Shown: positions 1 to 8,409 of the stretch, piece by piece
How positions within the stretch are numbered: position 1 is the first letter of the stretch
How the letters are laid out: the number at the start of each line of letters is the position of its first letter
Source: Zygophlyctis sp. KS116
Taxonomy: Eukaryota; Chytridiomycota
Assembly: GCA_054661495.1 (NCBI GenBank)
Contig: BAAFSQ010000101.1
Location: 1-33,022 of the forward strand
Direction: 5' to 3'
Length of the DNA: 33,022 nt
Position numbers and translations under genes: made by a program
Notes under the pieces: model-generated
Database searches by the model: none
Seen by the model: the letters and a program-made list of their open reading frames with translations, nothing else
What the model was told of the DNA's origin: nothing

Positions 1-2801
1 TATCAACTTCTTTTTAAGCTGATGATCAAAAATCTATGCATATTATCAAGACAATACTTACTTCTAATGAATTCAGTAAGGGTAATTTCAACATTTCATT
101 ATCAAAGGATACGTCATTCCCGATGCTCATTCAAGGATTTTGGTTTATCAAGCGATAACCATCGCTTCATCAATCCTAGGCCATCGCTACTTATGTTTTT
201 ACATATTTCTGTCATTGAAGAATGAAGACTTGTCTTTGAGCTTTTACTTATTTGTGATCTGTTATTTTGATCGCAATCTTCCTCATCAACCTTTGCCAAT
301 AAGTTCAAATGATTCTCAGAGTTTACTGCTATTCCGGAAGTTGAGCCTACTGATGTAGAATGTATTAAGTGCGATACAGAAAATAGCTGATCATCAAAAG
401 AAGGGAGAAGAACCGGCTGATTTGTTTGGAATAGCTGCACTTCACGATTCTTAAAAATCCTTAGAAACGCTTTCCTGTGAAATTCTGCGTTTTGAATCCA
501 TTTAATCTTGTCTCTTGATGATGAAACCAGAAATGTATGGATTCCTTTCCCAATATGAATAATTGAAAATCGTTTTTCGTCAAGAGTCCCTGATTATTTA
601 GTATTAAATTTAGTAAATACCCTGAAGGTTATCAATGAAAATTAAAGATTCGAGAGGAATAGGCTCATGGTATAGTTGAAGGCCAGTCTTTCTTTTCTTT
701 AAGATCAATAATAGATCTGAAAAAAGAGCAACGGTTACCTCGATAATTTCATTCCGACTCTTAAAGCATCCACAATCTAATTCAGAGACTAACTGACGAT
801 AATTGTTTTGAATCATAAATTTCTAATGTTAATTAAGGCGAACTGATCTACCTCGCTTGAACTCCCCATGTCCATTATTGAATCATAGTTTTTGACTGCA
901 AACAAAGAGTTTTCAATATGAACAGCATCATCAATCTGCTTAATTATTTCAGAAAAAAATCCAATCAGTTCTTTCAACGATTCGTGGTTTGGTGATTGGG
1001 GGGATACGTATGACAATAAGCGTTTGAATAGTAAATTATATCGGGTGATTTTATGCATTGGTTTCACTAATAAGTCTGCCAGTTTGAGTTTACACAATAG
1101 TGAGTTTTTTTCACAATTCTATTTGATTTATAATGATATATTTTACCGATACAAACTCTACAAACTCTTCATTTTCGTATAAGCGCTTCAAAGCTCTAGA
1201 GGCATTGTTTTGATTGGAGCAATAGATTTTATATAAGAAGAAATCTTCAGTATTCATTTTATAAGCTTCAATCATCTTTTCTAGCTTTGTTATTCCCTCA
1301 CTATTCTTCTGAATTTCAGCAAACGTTGCAGATATATCTTGGTGCAAGAGAACAATAGAATCTAAATTTGAGAAAATATTTTTAATAAGCTCTTCTTCAA
1401 TGATTCCTAATTTCTTTAAAGGTCGCATAAAGATCTATGATTTAAAACAAATTGATCACCTTGATAGTAGTCTTCATGTCTTCTGTGTATCTAGTCTCCG
1501 AGTCAAATATTTCGTTCATAACCTCCTCTAATTTATATATATGCTCCTCATTTAGAGTAAGAGAAGAGAATAACTCATTGGGATCGGTGGATGGCTCTGT
1601 AGGAAATTCTTTTGTTTTTCCATCACTATTCCTAGCGACTTTCACATCAACAATAGTGTTTGTGAGCTCGGAATTCCTAGCAATTAGTTTATAATCATCG
1701 TGATCTTTATCGATAATTAGATTCTTAAATTATAAAATCTTAAAATTACCAAAGATATTTGATTAGAGCCATTTTCATTCAATTGAACATTGTGAGTTAA
1801 GAAAGATTTGATCAAAGAATTAGATAATGTTGACTTACGATTGGTGTTTTATCAATATCAGATAGATTATTGAGTTGATAGCCGCCGAGTATTTTTGTAA
1901 ACATGGGATACATTTCAGCAGAACATTTACTCCTCAACATCAAAATTCTTTCACCAATTCTTTCATATACATTCTGGCTGATTACACTTTCTTCTGATAG
2001 TTAGAGTTTCAAGGCGGAATTTACCTTTATCCTTGTGATACATTTGATAAAATACCGATTCCTGAAATTTGGTTCTTTTAATTACTGGACCACTGAAAAC
2101 AGCTTCTGAATAGTCTACAAAGCTGCCGTGGTAATGTTTTGCTAATGTTTCATATACCAAAAGGTGTAGATCATTAAATAAGGACGGAGAAGCATTATTC
2201 AATGAATGTTTCAATTGTTTAATAATCTGGGCAGGAGTTGGAGATCTTGGATCTGCAGAGAATTGAACTATTTCAGTAGATGTTAGAGTCAAATATTGTG
2301 AGATAATATTTTTAGCAATTTGCGGACGAGTATTTGTTGTCTGTAGATGGTAATCAGCAGCGATCTTAGTTAAATCGTATTCCAAAAACTACAATCAAAA
2401 GTTAAGATACTTACAAACAATGTCTGGTATTCAAATTGAGATAGAAATAATAAAAAATATAATCTAAATATGGGATCTGTCCAATAATCAATAAATTCGG
2501 ACATTTCATTATTTAGCTTGAAACAAGAGACTTTTGGGATGTTACTTTGACAAAGAGATTCAAACTCTTTAGAGTAAACATCTAGAATATGGAGAGATAA
2601 TGATGATTTAGATCTAAAACAAACATAATCTGGCAAATCATTCTTTCCACCTGATGACTTTCTAGATCTAATTGAAATAAAAGATTCCTGCTTAATATAT
2701 CTTGATTCTGTAGTTGCTGATGCTGATCTTTTCTTTGATTTATAATCAGATTCTTTAAACGAGAGTTCAGTGTCCGAATGCGAAACTGGCCTCTCGTACA
2801 T
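1..2801 (-). CDS. RGS-DH-PH Rho guanine nucleotide exchange factor (3' end outside window)
   Basis: Probable exchange factor that loads GTP on Rho GTPases at the membrane. Ten exons join in frame: 2801-2415, 2388-2025, 1993-1839, 1723-1460, 1434-1147, 1118-852, 822-621, 589-160, 125-62 and 33-1 (over 815 residues). An RGS-like domain lies at about residues 70-215, with an FRLYFLLFL start and an FVDYSEAVF end. The DH domain covers about 370-560; its first helix has NEIFDSETRYTED and its last conserved block KPMHKITRYNLLFKRLL. A PH domain of the Rom2 (PH_5) kind covers about 585-690 and contains HEPIPLESL. The exon 9 donor (159-126, GTTATC) is weak, so the join near 126-159 is the least certain. 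Fungal Rom2-like GEFs end in a CNH domain, which would lie beyond the window. The start is the ATG at 2801; the upstream TTG at 2834 is unlikely. Confidence 0.8.
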
Positions 2802-2844
2802 TTCAATAATGTAAACAAATAGTAAGAAATTCAAATATTTTATT

Positions 2845-3496
2845 TTAAGAAGCGATCTCCATATTTAATGCAGAAGCATTATTAAAAGTCTTTTCATAGT
2901 GCGTGGACAGAAATTTAACTGAAATTGGAGCGCTTAATAAATTATTATCAATAAAGTTTCCAGAAAGAGTAACATCAGCATGGCGAATTTCTCCTTGACC
3001 AGTTAAAATACCTTGATTCCAAGTCCCAAATTTCTAAATTTAATCAAATATAAAGGTTTACACGACTCCCTGATCCAGAATAAGTATATTCTCCTTGACC
3101 ATGTTTTTTATCATTATCCCATTCACCGATATAATAATCACCATTGGAAAAAGTATATTTTCCCTGTCCTGATCTCTTTCCAAAAGCGAAATTCCCTTCA
3201 TATCTTGATCCATCCGGATAAATAAAAGTCCCTTGACCATGTCTTTGATTATCTGCATAATTCCCAATATAACGATGACCATTTTTCCATTTATAAACTC
3301 CATTCCCTGATCTTTTTCCATTAGCATAAGATCCAGTATAAACATCTCCATTGGGAAAAATATTTTCTCCCTGCCCATGTCTGTCTTGATTCTCATTGCG
3401 ATCTCCAGTATAAACCTATCAATTAGATATCTGCCTTATTACACCCAAGACTGGACCATCTTCTCTGCCTTCTGTATCTGAGCCTGCGTCTGACAT
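2845..3496 (-). CDS. RSPH1: Radial spoke head protein 1 homologue (MORN repeats)
   Basis: Structural protein of the radial spoke head in motile 9+2 axonemes. Three exons (3496-3443, 3415-3062, 3033-2845) separated by 27 and 28 nt introns give 198 residues. The N-terminus MSDAGSDTEGREDG resembles the acidic start of animal RSPH1. About seven MORN repeats follow from residue 19 (for example RHGQGTFIYPDGSRYEG). After the second intron, KFGTWNQGILTGQGEI matches the last conserved RSPH1 block. Its stop lies only 43 nt before the start of the RGS-RhoGEF on the same strand. The match runs the length of the family core, so this is more than a generic MORN protein. It implies flagellated cells. Confidence 0.88.
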
Positions 3497-3686
3497 TATT
3501 TACTGATACGTCATTCACTCGGGAAATTCAAAGCCGATCAGTCTATTCCTTGCTGGCATCATTAAGAAACTATTTATCGTCATTATAAACTATTCTTATT
3601 ATAAGTAATCAGCATTATGCATTAATGATTGGATCGAATCATTAAGCAACAATATCAAAAGTGGCACTTATAACCTAGAATTTAAT
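3497..3686. promoter_or_regulatory. Divergent spacer between RSPH1 (-) and Mob (+)
   Basis: A 190 nt AT-rich gap between two start codons facing away from each other, so it should hold both promoters. It contains a perfect 9-bp inverted repeat, TTAATGATT at 3622-3630 and AATCATTAA at 3637-3645, about 41 nt upstream of the Mob ATG. A CRE-like TACGTCA core (3507-3513) lies about 10 nt upstream of the RSPH1 ATG. I saw no RFX X-box, which often marks cilia genes. No coding exon is evident. Confidence 0.45.
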
Positions 3687-4336
3687 ATGTTTCCATTCTT
3701 CAAAGGCCGAAAAAAGGAAATCCCAGGATACAAACCTCTGTTTCTTAATGAGCCATTTCTCTCTGCAACTCTCGTCAATGGAAGTTTTAAGAAATTGGTT
3801 GCGTTACCTGAATTTATGGACCCAAATGAATGGTTTGCCGCCAATGTTTTTGATTTCTTCAATTATATAAATCTATTTTATGGATCGATATCTGAACATT
3901 GTACTTGGAAAGAATGTCCGGTAATGTGTGCAGGAAATACTGAATATCCATGGATAGATTCTTCAAAAAAGGCTCTAAAGATACCAGCACCTCAGTATAT
4001 TGACTATGTATTTACATTTATACAAAATATAACAAGGGAAGAATCAGTATTTCCTACTAAAGCAGGTAATTTTACAAATTTAAAAATATAGATACTGAAT
4101 TTCCAAAAGATTTTTCAAATACTATGAAATCAATCTTTAAGCAATTATTTAGAGTAATTGCACACATTTATCATTCTCATTATGATAAAATATTACATTT
4201 TTCAGGTGAAGGACATTTAAATACTTTAGCAGCACATTTCTTGGCTTTTTCAAAAGAATTTGATTTACTAGACAAGAAGGAATTAATTCCTTTACAAGAA
4301 TTAATGGATGAATTTGAAAATATAAAGAGAATTTAA
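3687..4336 (+). CDS. MOB1: Mob family kinase activator
   Basis: Mob proteins bind and activate NDR/LATS kinases in mitotic exit and Hippo-type pathways. Two exons (3687-4065, 4092-4336) around a 26 nt intron give 207 residues, the usual family length. Visible landmarks are LPEFMDPNEWFAANVFDFFN, the cysteine pair in EHCTWKECPVM and the histidine pair in AHIYHSHYD, which together form the zinc site. The C-terminal FDLLDKKELIPLQELMDE block is also typical. CPVM and HIYH favour Mob1, while GHLNTL near the end recalls Mob2, so the subclass is less certain than the family. The gene ends 25 nt from the convergent TBCA stop. Confidence 0.9.
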
Positions 4337-4361
4337 AAATTCTTAATAAAATTCTGTAAAT

Positions 4362-4709
4362 TTAACTAGACTCTTGCAAGAGTTGAGATGCAGCAAGAAA
4401 CTCTTCAGAACTTGAAAATACTTCTGATTTAGACATTTGAGACACTAATTCTTGTAAATCTAAAATGGATTTTTCAAGTCTTTGTTTTACATCTGGAAAC
4501 ATATCAGTAGTTTCCTTTAAAACTTCTTGTTGTTTTCTAATATCATGATCATCAGCGCCGGAATCTATTAAACCAGCGATTCTGGCTTCTTGATTGATTT
4601 TTTCTTTTTCATAAAATACTAATTCTTTTTCAATTCTATGGAATGAGATGAAATTACAAGAGTACCGTTTCACAATTGAAGTCTTGATCTTTAAATCTCG
4701 TATGGACAT
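4362..4709 (-). CDS. TBCA: Tubulin-folding cofactor A
   Basis: TBCA holds beta-tubulin monomers during tubulin heterodimer assembly in the cytosol. Exons 4709-4666 and 4635-4362 give 105 residues, the normal TBCA size. The start RDLKIKTSIVKR, then ELVFYEKEKINQEARI and the DIRKQQEVLKET helix, match the three-helix coiled bundle of the family. The 30 nt intron 4636-4665 (GTACTC..CATAG) is a multiple of three and has no stop, so an unspliced message stays in frame with ten extra residues after KR. The intron is inferred because removing it restores the conserved KR-IEKE spacing. The open frame also extends upstream of the ATG, but that part does not resemble TBCA. Confidence 0.88.
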   Translation of the reverse strand: MSIRDLKIKTSIVKRYSCNFISFHRIEKELVFYEKEKINQEARIAGLIDSGADDHDIRKQQEVLKETTDMFPDVKQRLEKSILDLQELVSQMSKSEVFSSSEEFLAASQLLQESS

Positions 4710-4861
4710 TTTACAATTCGCGATCAATAGACGCGAAACAGTGATACAAGCCAATGCAAGCAATACAAGCAATGGCTGTAATTGTCCACTCGCCAGACGC
4801 AATACGCAATACGCCAACACGCAAAACTGACAAACGACAACGCGAAACGGAAACTTTAAAA
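4710..4861. promoter_or_regulatory. Divergent spacer between TBCA and Lon with CGCGAAA motifs and GCAATAC repeats
   Basis: A 152 nt shared promoter region, noticeably richer in C and A than its surroundings. ACGCGAAAC occurs twice (4731-4739, 4840-4848), and TTCGCGA occurs at 4717-4723. These resemble E2F or MBF/SBF sites. GCAATAC occurs three times (4760-4766, 4799-4805, 4806-4812), the last two in tandem. An upstream in-frame ATG at 4754 could extend Lon, but the extra residues look non-conserved and low-complexity. Confidence 0.45.
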
Positions 4862-7262
4862 ATGAAGGCTGATCTGATTAGATCTGATCTAATACTTTTT
4901 CCAGGTGTAACTGTAAATGTGTTTCCAAATTCTAAATTATTCCATATTCTTAAATCAAATGATCATGATGTTGTAGGAATTGTACCAGTTGATGGAGATT
5001 TAGAATGTGAATATGGATGTTTGGCTTCAGTCACTAGAAAAAATAGAGTTTTTATTCTCCAAGGAACTAAAAGATTCAAGATTTTAGATTGGGAAAATGA
5101 TGTAATTCAAGTCATTGAGGATGATCTAGATTTAAATGATAAGGAAATTATGGGACTATCAAGTCTTTTTAAAAATCAAGTTCAAGTTTTTGCAAAAATG
5201 TTGCATCAAGTTGCGCCAGAGGTTTCATCAGATATTTTATTTTTAGTAGAAAGGAAATCTCCTGTAGCGATTTTATTTCTATTTACATTCTTGATGGATG
5301 TAAAAAATGTAAAATTTCAGATTTTGTCAAGTCAGGATCTCAAGTATAGTTTTGAGATTGGGTTGAAATGGATTGAAGATGCATTAAAGGATTTTAAAGT
5401 TGCTATTGTAAAGATCAAGTCTAAAATGGAAAATTCTAAAAGTACAGTGTCTGATGGTAAAAATGCTCAATCAGCAACAAGTACAACAGGCTCAGAATTA
5501 GAGGATTTGAAGGGGAAAGTAGAGGCTTTAAAACTTCCAGAAATTGTAATGAAGAGTGTAAAGAAAGATTTGGAGAGGTTATCAAGAATCAATCCTAATA
5601 ATGCAGACTATCACGTCATTTTTTCATATTTGGAGTATGTTGTTGATTTACCTTGGGATACGTTGCCTTCAAAGGTTGATATCTTGGAAGCTGAAAGGAT
5701 ACTAGATGAGGATCATCAGGGATTAGATAAAATTAAGAGGCGTATACTAGAATATATTGCAGTTTTTCAACTTACAAAATCTCTAAAAGGTCCCATATTA
5801 TGTCTAGTTGGGCCTCCAGGAACAGGTAAAACTTCTTTAGGTAAATCAATTGCTCGTGCTCTTGATAGGAAATTTTATAGAATTGCTCTTGGTGGTGTGA
5901 AAGATGAGGCGCAAATTAGAGGGCATCGAAGGACTTATGTTGGTGCCCTCCCAGGAGTAATTATTCAATCATTTAGAAAGATTGGCGTAAATAATCCAGT
6001 GATCCTCTTAGGTAATATAATAAGTTAATGAGATAGACGAAATTGATAAGCTGGGAACTGATGGGCGCTCTGATCCTACGTCTGCATTACTTGAAGTCCT
6101 TGATCCAGAACAGAATGAATCCTTTACAGACGCATATTTAAATTTACCATTTGATTTATCTAAAACTGTATTTATTGCAACTGCAAACGATTTGAATCAA
6201 ATTCCAGAACCTTTAAAAGATAGGATGGTATGATAATTTTACTTAATTCAAAAGGAAATAATCAAAATTCCCAGTTATACTATTTTGGAAAAAGTTTCTA
6301 TAGCAAAATCTCATCTTATTTCAAAACAAATTTCAATACATGGATTAAATCCTGAATATCAATCAGAATTTAGAGATTACTTGATTCATTACATTATAGA
6401 AAACTATACTCGTGAAGCTGGAGTCAGGGATCTGGAACGTCATATTGCTGCATTATGTCGATTCATTGTTATTGAAAGCTCTTTTACATCCAAAAAGCAA
6501 GAATTAAAACAAGATTTAATTGAAAAAGTTCTTGGGGTAATTTTATAGATTTTAATTGTAGCCTCCTCTATATTCAAATTTGAAGAAAACCATGACACCA
6601 ATCATTGGCCGAGCCACAGGACTTGCCTGGACCCCTGTAGGAGGTCAAGTCTTATTTATTGAATCCACATCAATGAAAGGCTCTGGAAAACTTTTTTTAA
6701 CAGGTAACTTAAAATTCTAAAAAATCTAGGCAGCTTGGGCGACACAATGAAAGAATCTGCACAAATTGCTCTAACATGGATCAAATCTAATCTAAAATAT
6801 TTCCCATCAGTACGTGAATTCCCATTCAAAGAGACTGATTTTCACCTCCACGTCCCATCTGCTGCAACCCCTAAAGATGGACCTTCAGCTGGAATAACAA
6901 TCTTAATTTCTTTATTATCTCATATCCTTGGAAAACCTATTATAAAAGACTTGGCAATGACTGGAGAGATTACCCTTTTAGGAGAAATCATGCCAGTTGG
7001 AGGAATCAGAGATAAAGTCTTGGCAGCAAAATCCATGAAAATTTCTACTCTAATATTACCAATCGACAATCAAAAAGATTTTGAATTAATCTCTGATATA
7101 CGCGATTTATCAGTTCATTTTGTTGATAGGATAGAATCTGCGATACAGATTGCATTTGAATCTTCTTTTAAAGATCTAGAGCATCATGGAGAAGAAAATA
7201 TCAAGAACCCCAATAGTACTCTCAAGACTCTAAATGATAAGGTTATAAATTGTAAATTGTAA
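4862..7262 (+). CDS. LONP2: Lon protease, peroxisomal type
   Basis: ATP-dependent serine protease for quality control. Five exons (4862-6011, 6037-6227, 6255-6536, 6562-6703, 6730-7262) with introns of 25, 27, 25 and 26 nt give 765 residues in one frame. The N-domain starts [10 protein letters not shown]. Walker A GPPGTGKT is at 317-324, and DEIDKLG is restored exactly by removing the first intron. WTPVGG precedes the protease domain. The catalytic serine is Ser641 in PKDGPSAG and the lysine is Lys684 in GGIRDKV, 43 apart as in bacterial Lon. There is no mitochondrial presequence, and the protein ends in CKL, a known variant of the SKL peroxisomal signal. Peroxisomal location is therefore likely, although cytosolic is possible. 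Confidence 0.92.
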
Positions 7263-7296
7263 TAAAGTCTCTGAAATCGGAAATTTCCAAGACAAA

Positions 7297-7522
7297 ATGA
7301 ATGGATTGGGAGATAAAAAGATTCGCATGAATGAGCCAGCACCGATTTCTTTTTCATCTTACCATGGCCAATTAAGCGTATATATTTAATTTCTGATCAT
7401 TATAGAACATGGGAATGAAATTTAGAAAATCTATTGCTGAAGGATATAAAACTTGTCAAAAAAAACATGATTCTACTCTACAATCTCCATCATCTCAACT
7501 AAAGAGAAAGAGAGATTCTTGA
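7297..7522 (+). CDS. Small basic protein, two exons, unknown function
   Basis: Exons 7297-7377 and 7406-7522 flank a typical 28 nt intron (GTATAT..TTATAG) and give 65 residues in frame. The second exon begins with NMGMKFRKSIAEGYKT and ends with a basic tail, QLKRKRDS. I recall a similar motif (GM-x-x-RK-x-V-x-EGYKT) from small fungal proteins of unknown role, but cannot verify this. No signal peptide or membrane segment is visible. It starts 34 nt after the Lon stop and ends 12 nt before the convergent GRASP stop. The consistent intron and in-frame join support a real gene; function is open. Confidence 0.6.
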
Positions 7523-7534
7523 AGAATTATAATA

Positions 7535-8176
7535 TTAAAAATCTCTTGATCCAGGCGGTCTTTCTTGTATAGATCTTGGTGGTATTCTATGAGTAATTCC
7601 CATTCCAATATCACATCCTAATAATCCTTTTTGACCATTTCCCCAATTACTATTAGGAGTAACTAGAACTTGTCTCCAAGAATTATTTTTCGTGCTATAA
7701 ACTCCAAGTGTAATTGTTTTATCTCTAGATTCCTTGATTAAATCAAAGAATGATTCCTGATCGTTGAAACATTTATAATCCTTTGCATAAAATATATAAT
7801 CTAAATCTGAAAGTCCTGCATTAGACGCAGGTGAATTATTTATTACTCTAGAGACATGAAAAACATGTTTAAATGCGTCTGATGGATTACAAAATCGTAC
7901 TACAAGTCCTAAACTATTCCAAGAGGAAGGCAATTTAATTTTACGGATATCCATATCCCTGATATTCCTAAAAACTAGAATTATTTCTGAATTTTTCAAT
8001 GGAGTTAATAAATCATTTAAATCAAGATTTGAAGTTGTTGGAAAATCATTAATTCCAATTAAAAAATCAAAATATGGTTCAATTTTTAGATTATAGGCAA
8101 TTGAATTACTTTTTACTTGTATGACATGGTATCCCCCTTGACTGGGTTCATTAATAGTAGATTGTTCTTGGCCCAT
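7535..8176 (-). CDS. GRH1: GRASP55/65-type Golgi stacking protein, minimal form
   Basis: GRASP proteins tether Golgi membranes and act in unconventional secretion. The single exon gives 213 residues. MGQEQS at the start fits N-myristoylation on Gly2, the membrane anchor of animal GRASPs. Two PDZ-like halves follow: about 12-105, with FDFLIGINDFP, and about 108-200, with NSPASNAGLSDLDYIF. The conserved closing block is LLGCDIGMGITHRIP. The protein stops just after the second PDZ and lacks the long Ser/Pro-rich tail of many family members. The ATG at 8176 is the natural start because it exposes Gly2. Confidence 0.88.
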   Translation of the reverse strand: MGQEQSTINEPSQGGYHVIQVKSNSIAYNLKIEPYFDFLIGINDFPTTSNLDLNDLLTPLKNSEIILVFRNIRDMDIRKIKLPSSWNSLGLVVRFCNPSDAFKHVFHVSRVINNSPASNAGLSDLDYIFYAKDYKCFNDQESFFDLIKESRDKTITLGVYSTKNNSWRQVLVTPNSNWGNGQKGLLGCDIGMGITHRIPPRSIQERPPGSRDF

Positions 8177-8409
8177 GGGAAGTACTTTGGTAAGTACTTG
8201 ACTTTATGTGATTTTTGGACTAGGCAATCCGGAATCGCGTAGTAAAAAGGTCAATTCTCGCGGTTTAAAAAGGACCAGGCATGGTTAATAAATATCTTGT
8301 TTCCAAAGAGAAAGCATAATGCATCATAATGATAATCGCCGGAATATATTATGGACAGTTCTCGCTTGCAAATCAATTCACGAAATAAAGATATAGCTAC
8401 CAAAATGTC
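8177..8409. promoter_or_regulatory. Spacer upstream of GRASP, no coding sequence seen
   Basis: At 233 nt this is the longest gene-free stretch in the window. It must hold the GRASP promoter and the 3' UTR of the HMG gene. A CG-containing patch includes TCTCGCGGTTT at 8256-8266 and ATCGCGT near 8235, unusual in this AT-rich sequence. No exon with conserved protein features or RNA gene was recognised. Confidence 0.35.

Noticed and set aside
3013-3225. Open frame on the plus strand opposite RSPH1
   Set aside because: Shadow of the repetitive MORN sequence; no conserved features and no gene-like context.
3058-3396. A 112-residue Met/Ile-rich open frame on the minus strand
   Set aside because: It is the wrong frame of the RSPH1 MORN repeats. 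The periodic GGN-rich codons keep a shifted frame open; the true frame gives clear MORN motifs.
4754-4861. Upstream extension of Lon from an earlier ATG
   Set aside because: The 36 extra residues come from a low-complexity, C/A-rich promoter-like spacer and do not form a targeting sequence I would trust. The ATG at 4862 leads straight into the conserved N-domain.
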